From Leptolyngbya sp. SIOISBB (GTDB taxonomy: Bacteria; Cyanobacteriota; Cyanobacteriia; Phormidesmidales; Phormidesmidaceae): 64,000 nucleotides of DNA. The translations under genes were made by a program, and so were the position numbers. Within the stretch, counting starts at the first letter, position 1. Each line of letters starts with the position of its first letter. This document shows, piece by piece, positions 28,497 to 37,104 of this stretch. The stretch covers positions 1,612,001 through 1,676,000 of the forward strand of contig JAAHII010000001.1 of the NCBI GenBank assembly GCA_010671905.1, read 5' to 3'. The notes under the pieces were generated by a model, which was not told where the DNA came from, did not search any database, and saw only the letters and a list, made by a program, of their open reading frames with translations.

Positions 28497-28531
28497 ACAG
28501 GAAGTGCGATCGCACTTCCTGTTTCGTTTTT
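28497..28531 (+). terminator. Palindromic terminator candidate after rpe, with HIP1 core
   Basis: Positions 28497-28522 are a perfect 26-bp palindrome centred on GCGATCGC, followed by TTTCGTTTTT. A long stem followed by a T-rich tract fits intrinsic termination of rpe. With no built-in loop, the innermost pairs must open. It might instead be a site for a dyad-binding protein. The rest of 28532-28875 shows nothing. Confidence 0.5.
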
Positions 28532-28875
28532 GGGCATATTCACTAGTGAATCACGTCAAATTCAGCACATTGTCTGGCGCTGTCAAACAACTGCGTGGTT
28601 TTTCGATCCGCATTCTTGCCAACGAAATAGCTTGATTCACAAAGTTTATGCGTATGGAGTCCGCAATTAATACCGATGCATCAATAAATACACATAGCCT
28701 AAAGTAAAACAAAGGATGAGATTACGCATTCTGGAAGCCAGGACTATCTAGTGCGAGTTTTTGGTCACCGGTTGAGTACTGGCTGTATTGAGGAGTTGCT
28801 TAACCTCTGCAGACAGATCGGCATGACATCTAGTTGCGACGTATTGCTACTGAAGGAATCAGGAGAGCCCTAAAG

Positions 28876-29052
28876 ATGATGAACCTTGAGACAACGATTG
28901 AAAAGATTTTTACTACTCGCCGCATCACCCGTCATGATCAGCAACTATTGATGTGTCTATTTTCTCAAGGGGGGCTGTCACCCACAGACAAAGACCTGTT
29001 GGATCGCGTGTACGAAGCTCTACACCAGGGACGCCTGCGAGTTGTGGACTAA
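28876..29052 (+). CDS. Small conserved cyanobacterial protein, unknown function
   Basis: The product is 58 residues from ATG 28876 (a second ATG at 28879 is equally possible). AGGAGAG at 28860-28866 serves as ribosome binding site. The sequence is mostly helical, with TTRRITRHDQQLLM, a short LSPTDKDLLDRVYEAL helix and the ending GRLRVVD. That pattern recurs in small cyanobacterial proteins of unknown role. No catalytic or metal motif was seen. Confidence 0.7.
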   Translation: MMNLETTIEKIFTTRRITRHDQQLLMCLFSQGGLSPTDKDLLDRVYEALHQGRLRVVD

Positions 29053-29575
29053 TGCAAGCCGTACAAGGCGATCTTTAGAGAAGGTGGCCTTGTAGATACA
29101 AAGTCGCCTGATACAGTCTTGAAAAGACTGATCAGCAGACCTTACTAACATCGATAGAATCGTTCAAGAACAGTGCATACGTTCCCCAATCCTCGGTCCT
29201 GTATATCAGTGAGCAACGTTCCCAATCGCACATGTCGCCTTTAAAGCAGCTAACAGTAAACTCTGCTCAACTGCATCGCTAGGTCATCTTCGCCGGTCAA
29301 ACTTCCCTCGTATCGAGTCGCCGCAACTGTTTCGCTTCATAGTCTTGCGGTCACTCGTAGAGGGCGGCATCAGTTTTCCACCCCTCATCCTTCAAGGTTC
29401 AGACTTAATGTCTGCGACTGTTACCGCAGTTGTTTACCAGGCTTACATCCACTGGCAACGGCACTGGTAAGGCTCAACACTAAGAGTATCTTTCAGCCAT
29501 AATCGCAGCTTGCCAGTAGTGCTCAAATCAACTATTGGCTCTGGCCTGATTGCACTTATTTGATTTTTGCTGGAC
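29053..29575. other. Spacer with a small hairpin, no gene recognised
   Basis: Just after the preceding stop, AGGCGA near 29066 and TCGCCT near 29104 can pair. CAGTCTT(GAA)AAGACTG at 29114-29130 is a tight 7-bp hairpin without a T-tract. From 29131 to 29575 no convincing frame or known RNA (rnpB, ssrA, ffs, tRNA) was recognised. Confidence 0.45.
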
Positions 29576-29624
29576 ACGCGTGTATTACGCGTGTAGTATT
29601 GACCCAGATACGTAACTGTATAAG
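29576..29624 (+). promoter_or_regulatory. Tandem 9-mer operator candidate next to promoter-like sequence
   Basis: ACGCGTGTA occurs at 29576-29584 and 29587-29595, exactly 11 bp apart, so both copies face the same side of the helix. TTGACC follows at 29599 and TATAAG at 29619. The 14-nt gap is short for sigma-70, so the promoter reading is weak. The layout suggests a regulator site upstream of the small frame at 29664. Confidence 0.3.
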
Positions 29625-29663
29625 TGCATTCCCTCGAGAATGCTTCGTATGGAGACTGATACC

Positions 29664-29924
29664 ATGCTTAATCAGTTCATTCAGATTTGCATCCAAATTC
29701 GCAACGCTGGCTATACCGCCACCGGATGCCTGATTGATGGGCTGATTGATGTGGTAGACGACTTCCTCGGGCATACCCACCAGTGCATTCATCAATCTAT
29801 GTGGCATCCGCGTTCGGATGGCGGCTTTGCTGCATTGAGTCTACGGTTGGGTGATCGAGGTCGGTTACTGCGACTCCGGTACGGTTTCTTGCCACGAGCT
29901 GGCGAGCTTTGGTCGCAAGGCTAA
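29664..29924 (+). CDS. Doubtful small ORF
   Basis: From ATG 29664 (MLNQFIQICIQIRNAGYTAT) 86 codons are open; an ATG at 29640 is also in frame. The first 50 residues have a protein-like pattern (hydrophobic helix, GLIDVVDDFLG). The last 30 are Arg/Leu-rich and look untranslated. The same frame reopens after the stop with an Ala/Ser-rich stretch up to about 30227. It could be a decayed gene or chance. No homologue was recognised. Confidence 0.25.
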   Translation: MLNQFIQICIQIRNAGYTATGCLIDGLIDVVDDFLGHTHQCIHQSMWHPRSDGGFAALSLRLGDRGRLLRLRYGFLPRAGELWSQG

Positions 29925-30217
29925 CTCCTCTTATTTCAACCAGCGGCTTCTAAGGCTTCTGCTCGTTCATCAACGGCAGCAGCAAGTCAGTCGCACGATA
30001 TATGGCAACAGGCGATCGCCGTCCTGGGTATTGGTGATGACAGACCAGGCTCCGCGCGATCGCCGCCAGCGGTCATCTGGCCAAGCCTGGTCTGTTCATT
30101 GGGGACGAATCATCCACAACCGTGTCGGATGCTCCACGCCCGATGTCTGGGCCATATCGGATTTGATTTGCCTGAGATATTGCGTCGATTTTTGTTTCTT
30201 TTACTTTGGGTGTCTCC
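29925..30217. other. Spacer with unresolved coding potential
   Basis: Two overlapping frames stay open here, but neither shows a motif or a start with a ribosome binding site. It may be the 3' remnant of the frame before it, or simply the leader of the gene at 30218. Confidence 0.3.
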
Positions 30218-30592
30218 ATGTTGAAAGTGACTTACACCGAAACTGGATTGCATTTGGAATACTGTTCTGAGTCTTTGAGTCAAGTCTTGAGCGATCGCGT
30301 GTGTACCTCTGCTCGCGCTCAGCGTTCGATCACTGTGCGGCCCATCGAGGCCAGCATTCCCCTGGCCGCTGTACTGCTGCAGGCTCTGATGAGGAGTCAA
30401 TTACAGGGGTTTGAGTTGACTCGCTGTGACCCAGACTGGTTTGAGGTAACGTTGTCAGGTCTGTGGCTAACTGAAGCCCCAGATGCGGAGGAGGGCATCT
30501 TCATGACTGAGTTGGATATTCGGCTAGAACAAAGGCTGCTGAGTCTGTGGCAACGGTCGCACCAATACCAGTCCCAAAGACTGGGGGTGTAA
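30218..30592 (+). CDS. alr0857-type conserved cyanobacterial protein
   Basis: The product is 124 residues from ATG 30218 (MLKVTYTETGLHLEY). The sequence follows the pattern I associate with the cyanobacterial alr0857 family: an N-terminal LKVTY strand, a middle segment SITVRPIEASIPL, and an acidic DAEEGIFMTELD before the C-terminal helix LEQRLLSLW. The function is unknown and the family assignment is from memory. The stop is 3 nt before the next start, so it is probably cotranscribed with the phosphodiester glycosidase gene. Confidence 0.7.
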   Translation: MLKVTYTETGLHLEYCSESLSQVLSDRVCTSARAQRSITVRPIEASIPLAAVLLQALMRSQLQGFELTRCDPDWFEVTLSGLWLTEAPDAEEGIFMTELDIRLEQRLLSLWQRSHQYQSQRLGV

Positions 30593-30595
30593 TCC

Positions 30596-31571
30596 ATGCC
30601 CCGTTCTAGCGATTTTTCCCACCACTTGCAGTTGCATGGAAACGCAACTGCAAGTGGGTTGTGTCTGATGGTGATCAGCATGTTGTGGATGAGTGGTTGT
30701 CGTAGTGCTCGGCAACCCACCAGCCCCACGGAGCCAGACAATCAGGCGGTTGCAGAGATGACTGACGCAACCGCAGGAGGCGTGGAGAGGTCGCCACTGC
30801 CGGTAGAACATTACACCTATGAGTTGCCTACGAGTGTCGTGCAAGTTGTCACCATCCCGCCGGGGAGTGACCATACGCTGACTGTGGCGATATCTGACAC
30901 TCTGGAGACATTAGCCGACATGGCGCCAGCGGCTGAGGCAACAGTGGCAATTAATGCTGGCTTTTTTGATCCGCAAAATGGGTTGACAACTTCATATATC
31001 ACGGTGGACGGAGCGATCATCGCCAATCCGCGCCAAAATCCTCGCCTGATGAGCAATCCTGACTTACAGACATATTTGCCAGCGATTCTCAATCGGTCAG
31101 AGTTTCGTATTTATAACTGCCATGACGGCGTACGATATGACATTACAGTTCACGCTACTCCCGTTCTGGCAAATTGCACCCTTGAGGGAGCGGTGGGGGC
31201 GGGGCCACAATTGCTACCGACGATGACCGGCTTATGAAGAAGGCTTCTTGGCCGATAACGAAATAGGTGAAACGGTGCGCGATGCCTTAGGCAGTCAGAG
31301 TCCTAATGCTCGCTCAGCGGTGGGGCTAAAGGCTGATGGTACTGTGGTATTCGCGATCGCCACCCAACTGCCTGATGCTAGCGTTCCCACAGGTCTTACG
31401 ATGCCAGAGATGGCCAACTTTCTTGAACAGTTGGATGTTCAAACCGCTTTAAACTTGGATGGCGGCAGTTCCACCGGTTTATATATCAAAGGGCAAACTT
31501 ACTGGGGACGTCTCAATCAAGATGGTGAACCGATTGAACGACCAATCAAGTCCATCTTGGTCGTCCGCTAA
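30596..31571 (+). pseudogene. Phosphodiester glycosidase-like lipoprotein (NAGPA/DUF2233), +1 frameshift
   Basis: The N-terminus ends in a lipobox (MLWMSGC), so this should be a lipoprotein. The NAGPA domain begins near residue 80: TVAINAGFFDPQNG, TSYITVDGAIIANPRQNP and EGAVGAGPQLLPTM. The frame then stops at 31237. The domain continues in another frame: EEGFLADNEIGE, ARSAVGLKADGTVVF, then ALNLDGGSSTGLYI with the catalytic-region DGGSS. Deleting one G of the pair 31229-31230 restores a single product of about 324 residues. The family includes the uncovering enzyme NAGPA; the bacterial substrate is unknown, probably an envelope sugar phosphodiester. Confidence 0.8.
30622..30657. repeat. 14-bp inverted repeat at the start of the glycosidase gene
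   Basis: CCACTTGCAGTTGC (30622-30635) and GCAACTGCAAGTGG (30644-30657) are perfect arms around an 8-nt loop. It lies inside the signal-sequence coding region, 26 nt after the start codon. No T-run follows, so it is not a classic terminator. In-frame starts further on (ATG 30668) would leave it in the leader. Confidence 0.75.
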
Positions 31572-31699
31572 TCCCGGCATTAACACCGTGGCCACATCGC
31601 GTAAGGCAATGCCAGTTTCAAGAACTGGTTCAATCATATGGATAGATATTCGATAAGACTCACCCACAGGACTGAAGGTCACAGGGTATAGTGTGAAGA

Positions 31700-31717
31700 A
31701 CTGTTTACATTAACAGT
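31700..31717 (+). promoter_or_regulatory. Dyad upstream of uvrA
   Basis: ACTGTT (31700-31705) and AACAGT (31712-31717) are perfect inverted arms with a 6-nt spacer, 25 bp before ATG 31742. It does not match the cyanobacterial LexA box I know. The position fits an operator over the promoter. Confidence 0.3.
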
Positions 31718-31741
31718 GTGTGACGTGCTGGGTTTTGCACT

Positions 31742-34700
31742 ATGCCTCGGTCTTCCTCCTCTTCTGAAGCTGACTTTCAAGCAGATGTGAATGACCAAAA
31801 TGGTCATCATGCTGCGGCGATGGTCGAAGATGACGACCTGATTCGAGTGAGAGGCGCACGGCAACACAATCTAAAGAATCTTGATCTAGAAATCCCCCGT
31901 AACCAATTAATTGTGTTTACGGGAGTTTCCGGCTCTGGCAAGTCTTCTCTAGCCTTCGACACCATTTTTGCTGAGGGCCAACGACGCTATGTCGAATCGC
32001 TGAGTGCCTATGCCCGGCAGTTTTTGGGACAGGTTGATAAACCCGATGTGGACGCGATCGAAGGTCTGAGTCCAGCCATTTCGATTGACCAGAAATCAAC
32101 CTCTCACAATCCCCGCTCCACAGTGGGGACGGTGACCGAAATTTATGACTACCTGCGACTGCTGTTTGGTCGCGCTGGCGAACCCCACTGCCCCCATTGC
32201 GATCGCGCCATTTCCCCTCAGACCCTCGACCAGATGCTCGATCGGGTGATGGAACTACCGGAACGCACCCGCTTTCAGATTCTGGCTCCCGTGGTGCGCG
32301 GCAAAAAGGGCACTCACCAAAAGCTACTCTCAGCACTCGCCGCCGAGGGCTTCGTTCGGGTACGCATTAATGGCGACATTCGTGACCTGAACGACAACAT
32401 CGAGCTCAATAAAAATCACGCCCACACGATTGAGGTGGTGGTGGATCGCCTAGTGATAAAGGAAAACCTGCAAGAGCGGTTGGCGGATTCTCTCACCACC
32501 TGTCTTAAGCGCTCAGAAGGCATTGCAGTGATTGACATCTTGCCCGAGCGCAAGACCGATGCGGGCGATAAAGTGGTGTCCATCAATGCGGCGAAAGGCT
32601 TGTCTGACCGACTCCCCACCGCCGCCGAAAAAGGGGGCAGCTATAGCGTCGAAGAACCGGAAGTGCTGCCGCAGGAGCTGGTTTTTTCTGAAAACTTTGC
32701 TTGTCCTGAGCACGGGGCGGTGATGGAAGAGTTATCACCGCGTCTGTTTTCCTTCAACTCTCCTTACGGGGCCTGCCCCCACTGTCACGGATTAGGTAGC
32801 TTGCGGACCTTCACAGCGGAACTCGTAGTACCGGATCCCACGTTGCCGGTCTACTCCGCGATCGCTCCCTGGTCAGAGAAAGACAACACCTACTATTTTT
32901 CCCTGCTTTACAGCGTCGGACAGGCCTTTGGCTTTGAGATTCAAGACCGCTGGGAAACCCTGACGCCCGAGCAGCAGCACGTGATTTTGCACGGTTCTAC
33001 CGAGAAGATCTACATCGAAACGGACTCTCGCTATCGCGATAAGAAGGGCTATCACCGCGCCTACGAAGGGGTACTGCCCATGCTGGAACGGCAATATCGA
33101 GAAGCCTCTTCAGAAAGCTATAAACAAAAACTAGAGAAGTACCTGATTGATCGGCCCTGCGAAGTGTGTCACGGGGCGCGACTCAAGCCAGAGGCACTTG
33201 CTGTTCGCATCGGGCCTTACAACATCAACGACCTGACCGATGTCTCGGTGCGGGAATGCTTAGAACGCATTAAAAAATTGGTGGGAGAAGCTAACGGCAT
33301 TCCGTTGCTATCGCCTCGCCAGCAGCAAATTGGGGAACTGGTGCTGAAGGAAATTCGGGCGCGTCTCCAATTCATGCTGGATGTGGGGTTGGACTACTTG
33401 ACCCTGCACCGTACCGCCATGACCCTGTCGGGGGGGGAAGCCCAGCGCATTCGCTTGGCGACGCAGATTGGGTCTGGGCTGACGGGCGTCTTATATGTGC
33501 TAGATGAACCTAGTATTGGCTTGCATCAGCGGGATAACGATCGCCTGCTCAACACCCTGCATCATCTGCGCGATATCGGGAACACCTTGATCGTCGTCGA
33601 ACATGATGAAGATACCATTCGCGCGGCGGATCACCTGGTGGACATTGGCCCTGGGGCTGGCGTTCACGGCGGTCGGATCGTGGCTGAGGGTGATTTATCA
33701 GCGCTCTTGGCAGCCGAAGAATCCTTGACAGGGGCTTATCTATCGGGGCGGCGCACGATTGAAACCCCGAAAGAACGGCGTAAGGGCAATAAGCGATCGC
33801 TGAAGCTGATCAACGCCCATCGCAACAACCTGAAGAATATTGACGTCGAGATTCCCCTCGGTGAATTGGTCTGCGTCACAGGAGTTTCCGGTTCTGGCAA
33901 ATCCACCTTAGTCAATGACTTGCTACATAAGGCGTTGATGCATAACTTTGGCAGCAAAATTCCTTTCCCCAATCAACTGGAAAAAATTGCGGGTTTGAAA
34001 TCGATTGACAAGGCGATCGTGATTGACCAATCACCTATTGGCCGCACGCCGCGCTCCAACCCAGCGACTTATACTGGCGTCTTTGATGTCATCCGCGAAC
34101 TGTTCGCCACGACAGTTGAAGCCAAAGCACGGGGCTACAAGGCGGGGCAGTTTTCCTTCAATGTGAAAGGGGGACGCTGCGAGGCCTGCAGCGGTCAGGG
34201 AGTCAACGTCATCGAGATGAACTTTCTCCCTGATGTCTATGTTCAGTGTGAAGTGTGCAAAGGTGCGCGCTACAACCGGGAGACATTACAGGTGAAATAC
34301 AAAGGCAAAACAATTGCCGACGTGTTAGGTATGACCGCAGAGGAAGCCTGTGATTTCTTCCAAAACATTCCCAAAGCAGCGACTCGTTTGCAAACCATGG
34401 TGGATGTGGGGTTGGGCTATGTCCGCCTGGGGCAAACTGCTCCTACGCTATCAGGAGGTGAGGCGCAGCGTATGAAGCTGGCATCTGAACTGGCTCGCCG
34501 CGCAACGGGAAAGACCCTCTATCTCATCGATGAACCCACGACCGGCCTCTCCTTTTATGACGTTCACAAGCTGCTAGATGTCGTTCAGCGTCTCGTAGAC
34601 AAAGGGAATTCCGTGCTGATGATCGAGCACAACCTAGACGTGATTCGCTGTGCGGACTGGATTATTGACCTCGGCCCTGAAGGGGGCGATCGCGGTGGCC

Positions 34701-34822
34701 AAGTCATCGCTACTGGCACTCCAGAACAGGTGGCACAAAATCCGAGTTCCTACACTGGCCAATACCTGGCGCGAGTCCTCAAGCAGCACGCGACCCTATC
34801 CTCAACCGGCAAAGACGCCTAA
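31742..34822 (+). CDS. uvrA: Excinuclease ABC subunit A
   Basis: UvrA finds bulky DNA lesions and loads UvrB in nucleotide excision repair. The product is 1026 residues, longer than the usual 940-970. The extra is an acidic 35-residue N-terminal extension (an alternative ATG lies at 31820) and an insertion near 265-320 before the FACPEHGA segment. Two ABC modules are seen: Walker A GVSGSGKSS and GVSGSGKST, signatures LSGGEAQRI and LSGGEAQRM, Walker B VLDEPSIGL and LIDEPTTGL. Zinc ligands are in CPHCDRA, CPHCHG, CEVCHG, CEACSG and CEVCKG. The gene overlaps dacB tail to tail by 4 bp. Confidence 0.97.
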   Translation: MPRSSSSSEADFQADVNDQNGHHAAAMVEDDDLIRVRGARQHNLKNLDLEIPRNQLIVFTGVSGSGKSSLAFDTIFAEGQRRYVESLSAYARQFLGQVDKPDVDAIEGLSPAISIDQKSTSHNPRSTVGTVTEIYDYLRLLFGRAGEPHCPHCDRAISPQTLDQMLDRVMELPERTRFQILAPVVRGKKGTHQKLLSALAAEGFVRVRINGDIRDLNDNIELNKNHAHTIEVVVDRLVIKENLQERLADSLTTCLKRSEGIAVIDILPERKTDAGDKVVSINAAKGLSDRLPTAAEKGGSYSVEEPEVLPQELVFSENFACPEHGAVMEELSPRLFSFNSPYGACPHCHGLGSLRTFTAELVVPDPTLPVYSAIAPWSEKDNTYYFSLLYSVGQAFGFEIQDRWETLTPEQQHVILHGSTEKIYIETDSRYRDKKGYHRAYEGVLPMLERQYREASSESYKQKLEKYLIDRPCEVCHGARLKPEALAVRIGPYNINDLTDVSVRECLERIKKLVGEANGIPLLSPRQQQIGELVLKEIRARLQFMLDVGLDYLTLHRTAMTLSGGEAQRIRLATQIGSGLTGVLYVLDEPSIGLHQRDNDRLLNTLHHLRDIGNTLIVVEHDEDTIRAADHLVDIGPGAGVHGGRIVAEGDLSALLAAEESLTGAYLSGRRTIETPKERRKGNKRSLKLINAHRNNLKNIDVEIPLGELVCVTGVSGSGKSTLVNDLLHKALMHNFGSKIPFPNQLEKIAGLKSIDKAIVIDQSPIGRTPRSNPATYTGVFDVIRELFATTVEAKARGYKAGQFSFNVKGGRCEACSGQGVNVIEMNFLPDVYVQCEVCKGARYNRETLQVKYKGKTIADVLGMTAEEACDFFQNIPKAATRLQTMVDVGLGYVRLGQTAPTLSGGEAQRMKLASELARRATGKTLYLIDEPTTGLSFYDVHKLLDVVQRLVDKGNSVLMIEHNLDVIRCADWIIDLGPEGGDRGGQVIATGTPEQVAQNPSSYTGQYLARVLKQHATLSSTGKDA

Positions 34823-36264
34823 TCACAAACCTCCAGTGCCGCAAGTTGCAGCACGATCTCATCAATAATGGGACGAGCGACGCTACCTCGGGCGTTGATG
34901 TTGTTGATCACAATGTTGAAAGCCAGGGGCTCATAAGTTGACGGTTCGAGGTAGCCTGCGAGCGCAAAGTTGCGGCTGATCGCCCCAGATTTACCGTAGA
35001 GTCGTCCTGCCGCTGGCGTATCGCGCAGACGGTTGCGCAAGGTGCCGCTGACACCTGCGACTGCTAGGGAATTGCGATAGGTGTCGGCGTGAGGCGATCG
35101 TGCCATGGCCTGTAGTACATCCACCATGGCTTCTGGGGTGATCAAGTTCTTGCGGGCGAGGCCAGAACCATCCACCATGACCATCCCGGACAGGTCAACG
35201 CCCAAGCTTTGGAGGGTTTGACGGGCGATCGCGATGCCCGCCTCGGTTGCATCCGTCGCATTAGCCTGCTGTCGTCCCAGGGTTTTGAGCAAAACCTCTG
35301 CATACAGATTGTTACTGTTTTGATTGGTCGGTATCAACAGGTCTGCCAATTGGGGTGACTCAACCGTAATCAGCAACTGCCAATCATCGCTGGTTGGTTG
35401 GGGTGCCAATTGAGTGTGCTGAACGTCGAGCCCCCGCCGTTCTAGCGCTCTTTGTAAGCGGTTCAAAAAGGCTTGACCGGGGTTCGGTTCGGCAATGGCA
35501 GCTGTTTCAGAGGCTGAGCTCGCGATTAATTGCCCCCAAACCCGCAACACGGGGCGGCCTAAATCTCGTCCGACACTGACAAATTCCGAGGCTCCAGCGG
35601 CTACGGTCGTGCTGTAATTTTCAATTGTCCAACCATTACCCTGGCTAGGCTCGTCCCAAATCACCTGCAGTGGTTCCCCAATCCCTTGTGGCACCAAACT
35701 CAGGCCAATTTCGTTTTCGTTCAATATCAAGGTATTGACGGGTGCACCGTAGCCCGCCTGCACGTCTTCCCATTCCCAGTTGGGGTTGACGATTTCCCCT
35801 GGAAAAGCCGATTCGTCGCCATACAGTCGATTTATCGGGCCAATATTGCGTAGAACGAGCTGATCAGCTAGCGCGTCAAGATGGACCTGGGAAAAACTGG
35901 GATCACCGCCCCCCACGACGACCAGTTCCGAAGTACCGTCAACATTGAGGTTGCGGAGTACAGACGTTTGCAACGTATACTCCGGACCGAGCTCTGTGAG
36001 CACAGCGGCACTGGTCAACAGTTTCAAAGTTGACGCCGGGACAAAGAAGAGATCGCCCTCACGACTCACTACCGCCTCGCCAGATAGGGTCTCTACTTGC
36101 ACCCCCAATCGTGCCCCTGTGAGTGCTGGCTGCGCGGCGATCGCGTCTAAAGCCGCTGGCAACTCCGCCGGACACAGTGCCATTGCTGGCAGACAGACAA
36201 GACTCCACGTCGCCGTCAACCCACCAAATTGCCAATACCGTGCAGAAATTGCCATGGCCTTCAT
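34819..36264 (-). CDS. dacB: D-alanyl-D-alanine carboxypeptidase/endopeptidase (PBP4, peptidase S13)
   Basis: The enzyme trims or cleaves peptidoglycan cross-bridges in the periplasm. The product is 481 residues with signal sequence (LTATWSLVCLPAMALC). The three penicilloyl-transferase motifs are SxxK in PASTLKLLTS, SxN in NSNNLYAEVLL and the KTG box as YGKSGAIS. The large S13 insertion lies between the first two. A Met at residue 4 (36255) is an alternative start. It converges on uvrA with a 4-bp overlap of the stops. Confidence 0.93.
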   Translation of the reverse strand: MKAMAISARYWQFGGLTATWSLVCLPAMALCPAELPAALDAIAAQPALTGARLGVQVETLSGEAVVSREGDLFFVPASTLKLLTSAAVLTELGPEYTLQTSVLRNLNVDGTSELVVVGGGDPSFSQVHLDALADQLVLRNIGPINRLYGDESAFPGEIVNPNWEWEDVQAGYGAPVNTLILNENEIGLSLVPQGIGEPLQVIWDEPSQGNGWTIENYSTTVAAGASEFVSVGRDLGRPVLRVWGQLIASSASETAAIAEPNPGQAFLNRLQRALERRGLDVQHTQLAPQPTSDDWQLLITVESPQLADLLIPTNQNSNNLYAEVLLKTLGRQQANATDATEAGIAIARQTLQSLGVDLSGMVMVDGSGLARKNLITPEAMVDVLQAMARSPHADTYRNSLAVAGVSGTLRNRLRDTPAAGRLYGKSGAISRNFALAGYLEPSTYEPLAFNIVINNINARGSVARPIIDEIVLQLAALEVCD

Positions 36265-36330
36265 CCCATTGCCTTGACTGTTGATTCAATCACATCTTGT
36301 GAGGGGATGGCAGGGGCATGACAATGCTCG

Positions 36331-36870
36331 CTAGACCGGAGTAGTCCCCCCAGTCAGAGCCGTCGCCTCTTTGGCAGAAGATGTCGCCAGCTTACCAATC
36401 TCCTGGTCGATGAGGAACAAGCCTTGGCCTGCGGTGCCAATCAAATTGATTTTGTCTAAGATGCTCTTGATCAAGAACTCTTCTTGATGCTGCTCCGCCA
36501 CATACCACTGTAAAAACTGCAGCGTTGAATAATCGGGCTCGCTGTTGGCAAAATGGACGAGTTCGTTGATGCTGCGGGTAATGTGAACTTCGTGCTCGTA
36601 GATTTTCTCGAATAAGGTTTTCACTGATTCGTACTGCGTGGCTGGGGCGTCCATGCCTCCCAAGACCACAAAAGCGCCGGTTTCATGCATGTAATCCAAT
36701 AAGCGATGCATGTGCTCGGCTTCTTCTTGTGCGTGCAGGCGCAAAAATTCTTCGCAGCCATCGAGAGACTGATAGGCACACCAGGAAGACATTTGAAGAT
36801 ATAGGTGCGATGACCCCATCTCCAGGTTGATTTGCTTGTTGAGGCGATCGCTCATAGCTTGGGAAAGCAT
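36331..36870 (-). CDS. Non-haem ferritin
   Basis: An iron storage protein of 179 residues, the usual four-helix ferritin length. Ferroxidase ligands are visible: Glu in NLEMGSSHLYLQ, ExxH in HAQEEAEHMHRL and the later Glu in KTLFEKIYEHE and WYVAEQHQEE. The haem-binding Met of bacterioferritin is not evident, so an FtnA-type is more likely. AAGGAG precedes ATG 36870 by 6-7 nt. It is divergent from the HAD gene. Confidence 0.92.
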   Translation of the reverse strand: MLSQAMSDRLNKQINLEMGSSHLYLQMSSWCAYQSLDGCEEFLRLHAQEEAEHMHRLLDYMHETGAFVVLGGMDAPATQYESVKTLFEKIYEHEVHITRSINELVHFANSEPDYSTLQFLQWYVAEQHQEEFLIKSILDKINLIGTAGQGLFLIDQEIGKLATSSAKEATALTGGTTPV

Positions 36871-37104
36871 TAGAACTCCTTGGAAAACAACGTTCCAATA
36901 GCCCAGTGAGATATGGGTAGCGGCTTCAGCCTAACGTGTCGGTAGGAGCTAGTGATTCGTGCTCTATCAATAAACACATAGGTTCAAACAAAGGCTGATT
37001 TGCCTTACAGACAGTAATCCTTGTTAAGCCACTTTCATCTACCAATCCGCAATGGGCTAGACTGCTTAGACGGCATGCCGAGATGGCTGATTTCGTTAAA
37101 CGCT

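Noticed and set aside
29556-29807. Minus-strand frame opposite the doubtful ORF at 29664
   Set aside because: It overlaps the tandem boxes and promoter-like sequence and has no start signal; no better supported than its opposite strand.
36059-36289. Short frames on the opposite strand or other frames of dacB, pepA, uvrA and similar genes
   Set aside because: They lie wholly within strong coding sequence in another frame and carry no motif.
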